Shown here: piece after piece, positions 1 through 13,299 of the stretch
How the letters are laid out: every line of letters begins with the position of its first letter
Numbering within the stretch: the stretch's first letter is position 1
From: Bursaphelenchus xylophilus
Lineage: Eukaryota; Nematoda; Chromadorea; Rhabditida; Aphelenchoididae
Direction: 5' to 3'
Assembly (NCBI GenBank): GCA_904066235.2
Contig: CAJFCV020000001.1
Span: forward strand, 5,704,001 to 5,768,000
DNA length: 64,000 nt
Notes under the pieces: model-generated
Database searches by the model: none
Seen by the model: only the letters and a program-made list of their open reading frames with translations
Told to the model about the DNA's origin: nothing
Made by a program: the position numbers and the translations under genes

Positions 1-3000
1 ATCCTTTCGCATGGTTAAGGACCTTTTCTGCTCTTATCATCGCTACCATTATATGTCCATTTCTTATCATCGTTACCCTCCGAACCTCTTGATTTACGAG
101 GAGCGATGCCTCGCAGTGCCTGTTTCCACCAGCTAATCCAATTTACAGCCGCATAAAGCCCGTGCGAGTGCAAAAACAGATATTTTGTGGGGTTGGGGCC
201 GAATTGCGCGGTTTACGATGAGCCCCGGGGTAACGAAAGTCCTCTAAATGGATGAGTCAGCCATCAGTGCACAATGACTAAGGCCTTATAATTGGAATCA
301 GATGCTTTTGGAGGGGTTTTGGGAACGGAAAGTAATTGGAAATTCCTCGGATTTAGGGGGTGATCCATGTGTCAAAGATGGCACAACTCTTGATCCTTAA
401 TCTGTCTGGCTTTTAGTTCATATTATTAGAAAGTGTCGTATTAGATCTTCTAAATATTCCCGTCCTACATGACTTTCCGCCATTTCCCCGATGCTCCTCT
501 CCTTTACCCATCCCCTCCACCGTACCATGACGTGCTGATTTTTTTGCGCAATGTTTCTTGGGGGTTTTTTGGAGCCTCGAGAATTTAAAGCGATGGGTTT
601 GGAAGGGCCGGAATTGGCTCCGCACTCGTTTCATTCATTTCCAAACCCGGCGCGGCCCAAAAAAAGAAACCAAGACCGGAATTAGGGTGCGTGTGCACTG
701 TTTGGCCAAGAGATATGGGTTTCGGCCTTGAGCGGACTTGGCGAATGCAAAGAGTGCAATCGAGAGCCGGAGGGTCAAATAAAGCCGGGAGGGGCTTGGG
801 GTGTGGTGGACGGTGGGGAATAGTTGTGGACGGTACGATGGGAAGATGACGTTAGGGTCTAATGACCATACGAAGAGGGAACATCACTAAAAATGGTGAT
901 ATATTTGATGATCACAGGTCCATATAAATTTATCGACGGTCTTTTCAACTGTTCGAAGTGCTAATCTGACTCTTTTATAGTCGAGTCAAGAATTCCCTGC
1001 TCCCTTGAATTGTGTAATTTTTTTGAGCGATGCGAATGCATTGGATTCATCCCCGTTTTTAATTCATTGCTCGCTCTCATTTCGGAGGGGCGGAGGGGGG
1101 CGAGAGTTGATGAGTCCGAACCAAAAATGTGCGGGCAGCTGGCCAGATTCCAGTCCTTATCGATTCCACATCCGATTCGGTCTTCTGATTCCCCGATCTG
1201 CATTCAACTTCGCTCCGATACGATCCGTAATTTCTTTTGTATCTTGGCCGCCAACTTTGTCCTTTTCCTTTCTTTGTTTTCGAATCCGATGCCAATCTTT
1301 TGGCGACTGTTTCCGGCCGTCGGACCATCTCTTCTCAATTGTTCTTCTCGGATGTGTGAATGTTGAAAGGGACACCAGCGATGCTGCGGGCGATAAGGAT
1401 TTGGAACGGGCGACTCTCTTTTCGTTCATTGGCGGCAAGGTCGCCACAGAGGATCAGGGGAAAGTTTTTGTGGTTGGGCGATGGGATTGGATGTCAAAGT
1501 CGTCATCTTGACGCTTATGTGTGTGGACAGATCGAATTCCGCGCATTCTCTTCGCCCGCACTTTCCGATTGATGGCAGATTCCGGGGATTTTTGTGGTTT
1601 TTTCGGATAAATGGACCACTGACTCATCCAACCAGGGTGGTAGTTTTTTATAACAAAAAAATACGCTTTCCAGATCAAATAAAAAGTTGCGAGGTGACAG
1701 ATGAAGCCGAAAAGTGACTTCATTGATAGTGTATACTACACATGCTGATTGCATTTTGATTCTCCACTTTTGAAGGCCCAGTTAGTTTTTTTTACGAAGA
1801 AATAGTGCAAGTTTTTTGTTTATCGTGATGGTGGCTGAGTCATTGCATCGTGCATTCATCCCTCGCTCGTTTTGGGCAAGGTCAGCGACAGCCGAGTCTC
1901 GACGTTCCGCACTGTGCCGTCCATCCGCCTCTCGCTCCTTTCCTGGGTGGTCGTTGCTGTTCGCGATGAGGGCTGGGGGAGAATGGCCGGCTTTCGGGGG
2001 ATCGGGGGAGTGACCCCTTGACCTCGGCGACCTCACTTTCGCTTTCTTTTTTCCACTGCATTCGCTTTTGTCGTCGACCTCATTCGGTCGGAGCGTTCGT
2101 CTATTCGGATCGAACGCAGTCGCATTTGTTTTTTTCCAGCCTTTCCCGGATTTGTCGCGGAGTCGTTAAAGCATCCGGAAATCGGCTTTTGTATGTCCAA
2201 ACTTAACAATCGGCCAACTTTTGGGTCGCTGACTCAAAGGGCGGACCTTTGGTTTGATTGAACCGGATTCGGGCCATTTTTTGGGGATTCATCGTTTAGA
2301 TCCTAGATTTCGAACAGAAAGAAACTTCCTCTTCGCCCGAAATCAGGGTTGAGAAAACGTTGTCCAAGATCTTCTCACGTCCACAAGTCCCATTACTAAT
2401 CAAATCTTTGGTCCCACGGCTGTAACCCATTCTTTTCTAGCGCGTATTTCCCCCCAAACAATCTTTTCTGGCACATGCCCTGAAGCGGTGTACTCGGTTG
2501 CATCATCAATCAGCCCGCGCTCCCTGCTCTTTAACGCACTCAGAAATCGCGACTTTGCTCCTCCTTTGTGGTTTCGCCGCCTTATCGCGCTCTCCAAAGG
2601 AATTTGTTCTGAGGTCAAGAGGTTTTGATTGTGACATTGTCATCTGCCGGCTTATCAACTGCTGATAATGCATAGTTCAATTTAAATTTTTTTATTTACT
2701 GCTGATTTTTTGGCGATGTCACTTGACCTCATGACCTTTTACTTTGCAATGGCGAAGTCATGTTTTTGCACTTTCAAATGATTAACTTCTGATTTTTTTA
2801 CCGTAATCGATTTCAAAATCTGTTGGTTTTTTTCGGATGCCCCCCTTCGACACCAAGTTCTGGCCCTGTGTTTTGGCCAAATTTGCTTCAGTACCCGATT
2901 TTTGGTTTCTCTTCTGAGTGCAATGACAATTTCTTTTTTCTTCGGATGCCCAAAAAACAGCGGCCCCAGTGTTTTTTGTCGCTGCGCACCCCATGTTTGG

Positions 3001-3910
3001 CCTTTTGTCTTTCCCAATTTCTGGCCGTTCGAACGTGGCAATCGCTGTCCCCTCATTTGTCACCCAAGCGACCCATGGCCAGCACTCTGCGGAGATGATT
3101 CAGGTCGTTTGGTGTTGCGATTTGTCGCCGCTTCCCTGCGCAATGTCGCTCATTCAAGCTTGGGGCAAAGACTTTTAGCGATGGAAGTTGCGAGCACTCG
3201 GGGGGTCGGGGAAGGCGGAGTCAAATGGCGCCCGTTCCGAAAAGACGCGACACAGCGACAGAAGCGAGGCCTGTGCAGGGAGGGGGCGAGTGCGTGCGGG
3301 TCGGTCTGTCTCCTCCCACTCGGGTCACTTTCTGCATTCGGTGTTTTTGAGTTGAGGGGGGTTGTGGTGTCGCCGAGCGCATTCGCCGTCGAGGTCAGTG
3401 CAGAACGCGCACAGTGCGGCAGTCCTCCCTCCTCTCTGCACTCGCATTGCACACCCTTCCATTCCCTCTTTCTCTGCGTTTACGATCTCTCGCGCACTCT
3501 CCGAAAATGCTGACGATGATATGTTTCGAAATCGCTCACACCCTTTGGTCATAAGCTCGAGTTGTCAGCCAGGGTGGAAGAGTGTGGCCGCAGGGCTCTA
3601 TTTTGAAATCTCGGCATGGCTATTCAGGTGAAATGGACAAGGGAAAGGGGGCCGCCGACAGACGCACTGGCATTCGCGCGATCGTTTCTGCCTTCCCGAG
3701 CGCCCCTCCAATTCTGTCTGGGCATCGTTATACTTCTGTTTGACATTGCACTCGAGAAAATGCGAGCTCCCCAAAAGATTTTCGTTTTTTCGAGTTCGAA
3801 AGTCGCCATTCTGAACACTTCGCGATTATTTTCAAGTAGTGTGTTTAAGTAGCCATTTCATTAATCGGCGTTCAGTTTACAGAAACCGCTCCCATTACTC
3901 ATCCGGAATC
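1..3910. other. Intergenic, no gene recognised; includes 5' leader of the CH-domain gene
   Basis: No open frame here has a recognisable domain, a splice-consistent exon chain or coding-like composition. The stretch is GC-mixed with T-rich tracts. The last part, from about 3840 to 3910, is probably leader sequence of the calponin-homology gene, because it runs into the ATG at 3911 with no intervening stop-rich spacer. The region may hold promoter elements for that gene, but I see no motif I can name. Confidence 0.5.
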
Positions 3911-5404
3911 ATGAGCGCCCAAGTTGAACAACCCGTCCAGCCCGCCGCTGCCCCAGAAGAACCCAAGGTTGAGAATGGAGCCAACGGCGAAGCCAATGGA
4001 TCCAATGGTGAGGCAAAACCAGAGGAAAGCAAGGAATCCAAGAAGGAGAAGGAGGTGCCCGTCCCCATCGACCCCAAGGAGGACTTTGTTGGATGGGTCG
4101 GCCAGCAGATTCCCAACGCCATTCACAAGGTAGGCAGGGCGTTAACAACTCTCGTGATTTACGAGGCTGCACCTTATGAATAATGTTGTTTGTCTACATT
4201 ATTTTACGGATGACACGGTCCTCTTTGTTTTATTGTCGCCACATTAGATATCATGTAAAGGAATTTCATATTATGAATAACGGGATGTTTTAATCATATC
4301 ACCTGACTAATGCAATTTCCCAAGACGTCTTTGTTTTCGATTCAAGCATATTTTTTGGCTTCAAAAACATGTATCATTATCATATTTATAGTCATCATTA
4401 TCAAGATTATTTTGGTTTCAGTTCAACTTCTACATTCTCCAATGGGCAATCAACTTGGCCTATGAAGACGAGACCAAAAGACCCAAGCTCCCACCAAATG
4501 AGGAAGTCACCAAGTCTCAGTTCCTGAACTACTTGAAGGACGGACAGATCCTCGCTCATTTGGCCAACAAACTCCACCCCAGCTCTGTCGAGAATGTGAA
4601 GGAAGGAGAAGAAGCCAAGACCAAGGAGGCCCAGAAGGAGAACATCGAAGGATTCATCAAGTTCGCCAAGGAAAAGGCCGAACTCAACGAGACCCAGGTC
4701 TTCTCCGCCGACGATCTGTTGGAGAAGGGCAAAGCCGGCTTCAGTCAAGTCCTCAACACTCTCTTCCAATTGGCTCATGTCGCCCAGACCAAATTCCAAC
4801 AACAGGGAATCGATGTGGACACTGTGATCACCGAGATCGCCGGCATCGCCCCCAAGTCGATCATCGAGAAGATCCGGACCTTCGTCTTCAACAAGCTTCG
4901 CCGACAGTCGTCGACACAAGAGAAGGAGAAGGAAGAGGCCAAGGAAGAGGAGAAGAAGGAAGAACAGCCACAAGAAACCGCCGAACCAGCACCAGTCACC
5001 GAGGAAAAGAAGGAAGAGGTAAGACAATAGAGCCGGCAAATTGGTGTAGTAATTAGAAGGGAAGGGCATTGTTCGCGAGGTAATGAGGTTAGGCGGTGGG
5101 AAGGCGGATTAGAGGTTCGGGTTCAAATTATTTTGTAAGCATTAATAGACGTTGGCATTATGAAACTTGTGAGTGAGTAACTCTGAAAGAGATTTCGAAA
5201 CACAAAGAGTATCTAAAAAAGTAGCGTTGAGTAAATAAAATAGGTCAGAACAGGGTTATTATGAATTATCGGGAACACAATGACTCACTTTTTTTGGAAC
5301 AACAATCTATAATTACTGAGTAAAATTTCCATTAACGAGGCTAGCTAAAGTATTGATGACTAATAACATCCAAATTTCAGGCTCCAGCAGTGACGGCTCA
5401 ATAA
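3911..5404 (+). CDS. Calponin-homology (CH) domain protein, transgelin/calponin-like
   Basis: Three exons: 3911-4129, 4422-5018 and 5381-5404, all joined in phase 0, give a protein of 279 residues. Residues 1-55 are an acidic, Ala/Pro/Glu-rich low-complexity leader. A single CH domain follows (about 58-185), recognisable from DFVGWVGQQIPNAIHK and the helices around FLNYLKDGQILAHLANKLHP. The C-terminus is a highly charged Glu/Lys tail. No calponin repeats are visible. CH domains of this type bind actin or actin-associated proteins, so a role in the muscle or cortical cytoskeleton is the family-based inference. The last exon encodes only seven residues. The ATG at 3911 is the first in frame and has a purine at -3. 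The ortholog in C. elegans is not certain, so no symbol is given. Codon use is strongly C-ending, suggesting high expression. Confidence 0.85.
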
Positions 5405-8342
5405 GCTCTGAGTGATTCTTTAATTATTTATGCATCTACCGTCCAAGAATTGTTTCCCCACCAGATAGTCCATAATCTACGTCTACTCTACATACATCTT
5501 CATCTTCTTCATGGTCATTTGATTATAAAACAATTTGTTGTTTTGTTTTGTCTTCTTTTATATAAAAGTTTTATACCAATCAGAAATGGGATTCCGGTTC
5601 AGTCCACTCCTTCTCAGCCCCTCTTCAATGTAAGTTTTCATTTTGATGGGGTTTTTTTGGTATTATAATAGAATAGCTGTTTTATTGGGTTGTTAGCTCT
5701 TTTTTTCTTCATTTTATTGTTACTCATTCTAGCCATTAATCAGGTATTCATCATGATATTGTTCGGCCTTCGAACGCTTTTCTTGTTTTCCGTTCGGCCA
5801 ATAAGATTGGCCAAAAAACGGCCTGCGAGAGTTGGGAGAAGGGCTGAATGCATTTCCGATGTTCTTCGGAAGGGTCGTTAATGCACAGTGCAGCTCACAG
5901 TAGACTCGGCCCTCTTAACTCGAACCCTCAGGGGAAATTGGGAACGCGCATTACCTCTTAATTTGGAGCTGCGGCCGAAATTGTGGGCCGGGAAATGGGG
6001 GGAAAGCCGCACCAAAATAATAGGATACATTACCCTCCAAACACTTATGCACCAAGACAAATACCGACGTTAATTAGCATCAAAGAAGCCCGACCGGGCC
6101 GAACTTGATCAGTTTCTACTCATAAGTGGCCAAGTTAATTATAAATAGGGACTTTTAAGGAGCTGCAGATCAAAGAAATCCACTTGAATTCCCAGTTTTG
6201 GAATGTTTGCGCTCCTCTAGAGTGACTCCGCGGCAATCTAGATGCTAGGATTAGCAGATTTAGGCAAAAAATGGCCCCCGATAGCGATCTCCAATCGACT
6301 AATCGTCCATTTGGTCCCTAATTCAAGCGCTATTGTCATTCAATCGTATCGTATTACGCACGTTATATAAGTCGGAGTGTTTGCCCTGATTAAGTTCGAA
6401 TGACTGCGATCTGAAGAGAGTGCAGGCATCCACTGCTCGATTTGTCCGCTCGGTAAACATTGGAGCGATAATTCTTGTCGCCAAAAGTGTCCCCAGATCT
6501 CCCCGACTCCTCCAATTGGGGCTTTATCTGCCCCATCTCTTTGTTTCCGCCGACCGGCCTGCCTGGCCGGTGTTTTGATTCGCCTTGCGCTGTAAACTGA
6601 CCCTTGGCCCCCTCCCCGAGTCCTGCACTTCCTATTCATACAAGTCAGAATAAGCGTTGATGGAGTATGGGGCCGGAAAAGCGAGCGGCGGCAGGTATGG
6701 GGCATGTCAAAGTGGTCAGCAATTAATTTTCGGCTCTGTCATAGGTCCGGGGTGAGAAATGGGCAAAGGAAACGTCATTTGCAATACTTTTGAGACTGTA
6801 AAACATGCTGAACAATACGATTCTATTCTAGTCGGGGATTTTGTAGTGTTCATGATGGTTTGGCGACCAACCGGTACCATTCCGGATAATCCTCATCCCC
6901 GAACCCATAATTCTTAAACCTCGGTCAAACTTGTCCCGTTTAAACGCTCGCCGGAAACGTCCGTGTCTCATACTGTGGCCAGAAGTGCGGGGCATAAAAA
7001 GACATATGGCGAATAAAGGATTAAATGTCGCGCAATAAGATCGAACCCGGACAGACGGACATTATCCCATCATCTAATCGGGCGTCCGGATCTGCAAGGG
7101 ATCTGTTTATGGACTGGGATTAGGCATTAAAACGGCCATTGAGTAACAATAAGATGACAGAGCTGACAACCAGTGGTTCCTGGCCGAAAAGACCAAGGAA
7201 CCAGGTCATAGTCTAAAGTTGTAATCAGCAATCGGAAGCTGAGATAATCACTTCTTCACTGTAAAGCTATTTTGAGAATTTCATTGACAAAAAATTGGAA
7301 AAGAAATTAACAAGCAACTAATCTAAACCAATTTCAGACACGACAAAAAGACTCCGGGAGAGCAAAAACTCCTCCATCAACGATGTTCTTGCGGAGAATG
7401 TCCTATAATAACATCTCTTTCACTCGCTTAATCCAAAGCTTTTACTGCTTTTGTCATTCCTGAAATATTTTTGTGGCCCAGGTCACGGCATCGAATATTA
7501 GACACTGTGGTTATTACATGCCTTTCTTTTTTCGAATATTTTTTCGTATTTTTCTTTGAATAAACTTAAACAAAATTGTTAAACTCTAAGAATTATTGCC
7601 TAAATACGACTGTTTACTCTGTAAATAAAGAGCAGAGAGCAAGAAGCCCTGAGGGCATCTAAATCATTTTTTTGACCTTTGAACTTCCGCCGCCACTTCT
7701 TTTTTCAGCCGTTATTACTTTTTTTGTTTTTGCAGTGCATTACTCATAATTTTTCCGAATTCGACCGGAACCGAATCGCCCCAATTTACTGTTTCCATAA
7801 CAACCTGCCTCCATCCAGCTTAATAATACCTTCCGTGGTTTTGGGATTACCATCCAGCAGAGCATACATATATTATTCAAAATCAGAAGGCGCATCAAGC
7901 ACAAATTCGGTTGATATTGCTTATCAATCAAAGAAAAAACAATATTTACAACCTTCATAAAAAAATCTGGCGAACTTTCAATGTTTGGAATGAAGAACGT
8001 GAGTATCACAAAGCTTCTTTCTCATTGTCGATACAGCAGAAATAAAAGGAAATAGCTGATAGAAAATAAAACAAAAAAATCACGTAAAGGAAAATTGGAG
8101 AAATAAAACAACAATATATTTGACAACGAAATGATCCATCAATTCGTGCCACAACTATTCTACACCCCAAAACCACCAACTTTTTAAAAATTTTACAATT
8201 TTCGGCATTTGAATTCAAAAATATCGCGAGGAGGAAATACTTGTCCCAACACAGAGGAACACTTGACTAAACGAAATTAATTGCGCTGTAAACTCGGGAA
8301 ATCCTCTTCGATGCTAATAAGCGGCCTTCCGAGGGGCCGGGA
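5405..8342. other. Intergenic, 3' UTR of the CH gene and upstream region of the p85-type gene
   Basis: About 2.9 kb without a supportable gene. The first few hundred bases, very T-rich, are probably the 3' UTR of the CH-domain gene. The open frames present (for example on the minus strand at 6340-6705) have no recognisable domain and no splice context. The rest is AT-rich spacer upstream of the PI3K adaptor gene. Confidence 0.5.
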
Positions 8343-10089
8343 ATGGACCTCGATCCAAGTACCAGCTTCGAATGCCCTGTAAATTACTATTTAAACGAAC
8401 AAAGATGGTATTGGGGGTCTGTGGACAAGGAGGAACTCAACAAAGCTATGAGCGTAAGTGATTTTAGCTCAAAATTGGGTAGAAATTTCGGTAATGCAAT
8501 GGAAATTTATTTCTTTTAGCATCATCCAACAGGAACCTTTGCTGTTCGCGATTCGTCGACTCCTGGGGAATATACTCTGACTGTCCGAGTTGATGGAACC
8601 AATCGACTGGTAAAAATTCTGATATACGACGATAGATGCGGATTTACTACCCAAAATCTGGATTTTACAAGTGTAGTTGAGCTCATTGAATACTATCGAC
8701 ATCGGAGTTTAGAAGATTATAATCCAACATTGAAGACATCCCTGAGATTTCCATTAGAGAAACCAGGTTCAGAGGATCAAGAAAAGGAAGAAAGTTTCGA
8801 AAAGGATGAAGAAGAAGACCCATTGGTACCTTACAGAGTCCTTCAGATGTTTGATAAGTACGATTCCGAGGTAAAGAGGTTTAATATAACGCTTACATCA
8901 CTCGCTTTGATGTTAACTAAACATTAACTTTAGCATCAAACTCCAGACTATGAATTCTATTCTACTTCATTCGTATTGCAACATTTTATCGAGCAAATGG
9001 CTGCAGAAGTTGAGAGGTCTCGTCTTCGACTGATTACAATTCAGAATTTATTGGAACAAATCGAGGAGAGGTCCGAGAATTATAATAAAATGAAAAGAGG
9101 ATTTGATATGGCCGAGAACTTCATCAAAACCGGCAAGGAGAAGTTCTCGGACTATCTGAGTACTCTGTCCGACAAGGAGAAGTTGAAATTGTTTGAGAAG
9201 ATGGACACTTTGGAAGATCGGTAAGGTTTCTCTGGAATTTTGGTATCTTTTTTTTAGGTATGACGTTGTATGCACATTGAGGAACGATACTATGAGTGGC
9301 TTCGAGAAACTGAAAGCAATTAAAGAAGGCTTGAATCACGAAGACGAGATTGTTCAAAAGCATTTTGACATCTGGACGAGGTACTTATATTGTGATTGGC
9401 ATGTATATGTAAATATAAATTGTTATTTTTAGACGGTTCGACCATTATGTTGCTCTCCTCGTGAATCATGGGTATGATATGAGTTTTGTTGATAGAACGA
9501 CGGATTTTGTGAAGCAGGTTGTTAAAAGGGAGTCGGCAATTATCATTCAGAATCTCCTGAAGGTGGATATGGTCACAAGTCCGTTCGATTGGCTGACCCA
9601 CAATAACTGTAAAGAATATGCTGCTGCCATAGTAAACCAATGTATAAAAGTACGTTCTTTTTCTCTTAATAGTATTTTTGAATGTAGGTTCTTAAGAAAC
9701 GTGGGACCAAAAATATAAATGGGATCTTCTTAATCCGCCCCTCGGCTTCCAAACCGGGATGTTATGCGATGGCCATCAGTATGAACGAGAAAGTTTTGAA
9801 CTGTCTGATCGATTATCGCCCGCCTTCTGAGACGGAACTGACTCCAGGCTACGGGTTTTTCAACACAAATCTCTTTTACAGCACTCTCACGGACTTCGTT
9901 AGATATTATTCTCAAGTAACATTGAAGGAACACAACCCTCACCTCGCAACTACTTTGAGGATTCCTGCATTGAGATTAGCGGAGCCAAAGAAGCACGGGG
10001 GTCATACTGAATTATTCGGAGAAATCGGGGTAAAATGGCCGATTGATATTGACTTAGCTGATTGTATGTCAGTTAGTGACGGGGAATAG
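8343..10089 (+). CDS. aap-1: PI3-kinase regulatory subunit, p85/AAP-1 type (SH2-iSH2-SH2)
   Basis: Six exons (8343-8453, 8520-8870, 8934-9220, 9258-9380, 9433-9649, 9688-10089) encode 496 residues, in phase throughout. The N-terminal SH2 begins at RWYWGSVDKEELNKAM and carries the phosphotyrosine-binding Arg in TGTFAVRDSS (R47). Residues of about 150-330 form a long charged coiled coil, the inter-SH2 domain that grips p110. The C-terminal SH2 carries Arg 380 in GIFLIRPSASKPGCYAM. There is no SH3, BH or Pro-rich region, so the layout matches the short p50/p55 forms and C. elegans AAP-1, which couples the insulin receptor DAF-2 to the AGE-1 kinase. By family knowledge it acts in the cytosol and at the plasma membrane in insulin signalling. 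One intron is only 37 nt (9221-9257). It converges with the minus-strand gene at 10352. Confidence 0.93.
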
Positions 10090-10351
10090 CTTCCAATATT
10101 CTTTTCCATTTTATCTAAGTTTATCAGGTATCTGCTCACAATTTATATCATTCTTTTACGGCCACCCTACTGTAACATACCATATTTAATAACTTATATT
10201 TTTATTTTGTACCATGGTTGAGGTTGCAAATGGATAATTAAACAATTTAAATTGTATCAAAAATTGTGTCAACAATGAATAGAAATTAGCGTAATAATAA
10301 CAACGGAAAGTGAAAAGGGTGGGAATATTAACAATAACAACTACTTTTCAA

Positions 10352-11519
10352 TTACTCGTTTGAGGGGTCTTCGGATGAATCCGAGGATTCTGTTCGCGTG
10401 ATAGAAGAGAGATGTTGCTGGAGACTGTCCTGATTGCATTCCACCACCATCGCCGTTGCCTGAGGCTCCTCTGTTGGGGCTTTGGCCGCTTTCCACGAGA
10501 TCAATTGGTTTCCGATTTTCAATGCCTAAGGAGAAATTGATTGTTTTCGTCGTAACCTACCTGATTTGACTGTATTTTGTTATTATTTTCATTACTTTTG
10601 GTCAGGGGCGAGTTATCCGACTCCAATTCTGGAGTGGAGGTGTTCATATAAAACGACAGCAGCTCTTCCGTGGCCACCAATTTCTTCTTCAACAGGTGGA
10701 TCTCGGTGTTTTTCTCAGTCAATTGGATCCTCAATTGTTTAATGAGTTCAGCATCCGATACATTGGATGTCGAGGGGATCTGGAAAGCAGAAGACGTCCG
10801 GGGAATCTTCTTTAATTGAGGTATATTATTAGTCATCGGCTGGGACCTCTTAGGCCTGAGGGCATAAGAAGATGTGTTGCTGTTGGCAGCGATCAGAGGA
10901 GGGGGTTCGTTGTCTCCACCATCCTCTTCATCGTCCATTCTTTCCAAAAGGGGCGGGGCTTCCGTCTTTTTCTTGGTGGCAGTTAAATTCATATTGGGCT
11001 TGGATTCTTCTGCCTGAAGACATAAGTTCATCAGTTACTACAAACTCTCAACGAATTTTAATTTTGAATATTCACCTTCACATTTTTCTGAATTTCACTC
11101 AAAAGTTTGGCAAGAACATTATCGTCTACCAACTCTTCCTTCTCCTGCTCGTTTTTAGGGACCGACCCATTCCGACCTGCCCTAGGGGGTCTACCCGCAC
11201 CCTTAATTCTTTTCTGGTCGCCCGTGCATTTCTTAAGTTCCTTTTCTTTTAGCATCCAATCTCTGATACATTTCCGATCAACCCCGTATTTCTCTGCGGC
11301 CAAGAATGTAGTGTGGTCTTTCGCGTACTGAATGGCTTCTAATTTGGTGCTAATCGAGTAACATTTCCGCTTTTTGATCTGATTCTCCGTATCTGGACTG
11401 TGGCCGGATATGTTTAAGATATCGCTGAGATCGATGGAGGTGTTCCCGTCTTCAGTGGACTTAAACAGAGAGACCAAGGACAGAGGGTTGCTATCCTTCT
11501 CTTCCGATGAGACAGACAT
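10352..11519 (-). CDS. DNA-binding protein with Brinker/CENP-B-type N-terminal HTH and a coiled coil
   Basis: Exons 11519-11076, 11013-10561 and 10525-10352 give 356 residues in phase. After an acidic start there is a helix-turn-helix of the Brinker/Pipsqueak/CENP-B N-terminal type at about residues 42-95: KRKCYSISTKLEAIQYAKD, then AAEKYGVDRKCIRDWMLKE. It is followed by a basic GAGRPPRAGRNG stretch resembling an AT-hook. The second half has acidic and Ser-rich tracts and a short leucine-heptad coiled coil near AELIKQLRIQLTEKNTEI. A sequence-specific nuclear regulator is the natural inference; this HTH is also the one in Tigger/pogo transposases, so domestication is possible, but no DDE nuclease domain is present. 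The ATG at 11519 lies 15 nt downstream of a CTTCAG acceptor-like site. The intron at 10526-10560 is only 35 nt. Confidence 0.75.
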
Positions 11520-12327
11520 CCTACAGGTATCACCCTGAAGACGACACCGATAAGTACAGCATAAAACTTCGCGAAATGAGGCCCAATTTCCTATCAAAAA
11601 CGGATTAAAGCACTCACAGTGAATAAGCTGTTAAGCCGCCAATTTTACGCGACGTTTGGGTTGGTCATTTTGATTGTTAAATTGAAAATTTTTGTCAAAA
11701 CATCGTAAAAATTTAAAATTCTTGGGAACTAAATTAATAACTAACATTAGCTCTATTCATCACAGTGCATGTAAATTCGCTTTTGAAAGCGCGCATACCA
11801 GAATTTTCAGTTTGATCATAATTACGAAAATGAAGACATTTTGGCGTTCGATTGAAAAAATCTGTCAAGTTAACAACGTTGACAATTAGGGCCATATAAC
11901 ACAAGAAAATGCTAAAAAAATACATCTAACCAAAAAAATCTTTGTACCCGATCAAATAAAAAGAACAGCCCTAATTCAATATTAGAGCCCTAAAGTCTCA
12001 AACCTATCGGCCCCTCTAGAGCCACAATTCAGACTTTAATCCGCCCTAGATCCCGGTTATTACAAATACACCACCTAATAATCTGTGGAAAATATCCCCA
12101 TCTCCCCGTAACATCGAAAATACAATTTTATAGTGAGAAATAGAAGCGCTCGGTCGCACCCCTGGGGCTAAAGGACGGCATGCTGCGCCCCACCCCCACG
12201 AAGCTACTATTACCCGGGGCTTAAAAAGCGGGGAGCCGTTGCTGAGAGGGGTGTATTTCGGAGAGGACTGAGTGCGTCCTGCCATCTCCTACTGCCCCTC
12301 CCACCTGCCCCCGGGTTACGGTACCTT
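11520..12327. other. Intergenic spacer between two minus-strand genes
   Basis: About 0.8 kb, AT-rich near 11600-11950 and GC-richer near 12170-12320. I see no coding frame with domain support. It should contain the promoter or trans-splice acceptor region of the HTH gene and the 3' end of the THAP-like gene. Confidence 0.5.
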
Positions 12328-13299
12328 TTAATTGAGCGAGAGAAGAGTCCGGCACTTTTTATATTCCATTTTGTACTCGAAATTCTCCATGCGAAGAATT
12401 CGTCGGTGTAAAATTACACCAATTTTACAGTTTGGAAGATTTAAATTCGGAATTCTCTTAGATGTAAATAAAACAAAACATGCCTCTTCGAATAACGATG
12501 CAAGTAAACTCTTTCCCTCGGACAGTTCCTCTGGTTGATAATTTTCTTCGGTAATTTCGACTGCTCGATCCAATGGTTGAACGTATTTGGTGTGCCGATC
12601 CAATCCTAATTTTTGTTTGACCAAGCTTACTGGATTGATCTCCGATTTACTCAGGAACTCGAGAGGATCGAGTTCTCGCAAGGCCGTCAGAAAAACTCCA
12701 TCCATCTTCTGAAGCAAGGTCATTTCAATGATTTTCAAATAAAATATAAAAGAAATATGCTTTCTTGCCCACCTTGCACGGAACGGCATCAGGATTTATC
12801 TTAGCATGAGCATCTGATCTCACAGCAATTACATCTTCATCGTCGAAATGACGTATGCAAATGCAACAACTAGTGGGAAGAGCGTCGCTGATGTGTTTGG
12901 GGAGATTCAAAGCCTCGTCGAACTCCCTCCGTCTTGCCTTGGGGTATATCAGACATTGGCCGAGCGGTGTATAAGTGCCACAGATCATGCAAAGCCGTCT
13001 AAACCGATAATCACCTTAGTTAAAGCCACTTACGTCGTGTTCTCGTGGTTCTTTCGGCGCTCAAGCCGGCTCAACGATGGTTTCTCCATTCCTTGGCCTA
13101 AATTAACATCCACCGTATCCGAGGTGCTCCTCCGGCTGCTCTGCCAACTCCCGACTACCATAAATCCGTTGCAACAGTTTCCCCAACGAGAGATTGATGC
13201 AAAACTCCAGAAAACGAATTCGTTTCTTCGAAACGCTTGACTGCCTGAAGGGAAAAGTTGACACACCGTCAGACTCGACTCTTGGGTCGACTGTTTCAT
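12328..13299 (-). CDS. THAP-like C2CH zinc-finger protein
   Basis: Exons 13299-13034, 12998-12773 and 12708-12328 give 290 residues in phase. A THAP-like C2CH module sits at residues 92-163: Cys92-x2-Cys95, a spacer of about 40 residues, Cys136-x2-His139 in CICIRHFDDED, and the terminal AVP motif in INPDAVPCK. THAP domains bind DNA in a sequence-specific way and share ancestry with P-element transposase. The module here is internal, not at the N-terminus as is usual, and the conserved central tryptophan is not evident, so this is a divergent copy. The C-terminal 125 residues have no domain I recognise. The intron at 12999-13033 is 35 nt and the second donor is GTGGGC. The start lies only 56 bp from the divergent SF3B5 start, implying a shared promoter. 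Confidence 0.65.

Noticed and set aside
4407..5069. 220-codon open frame on the minus strand
   Set aside because: It is the antisense of the CH-domain exon 2; the leucine-rich translation mirrors the Glu/Lys-rich tail on the + strand.
6340..6705. 121-codon minus-strand frame
   Set aside because: No domain and low-complexity Arg/Gly composition typical of chance frames in GC-rich spacer.
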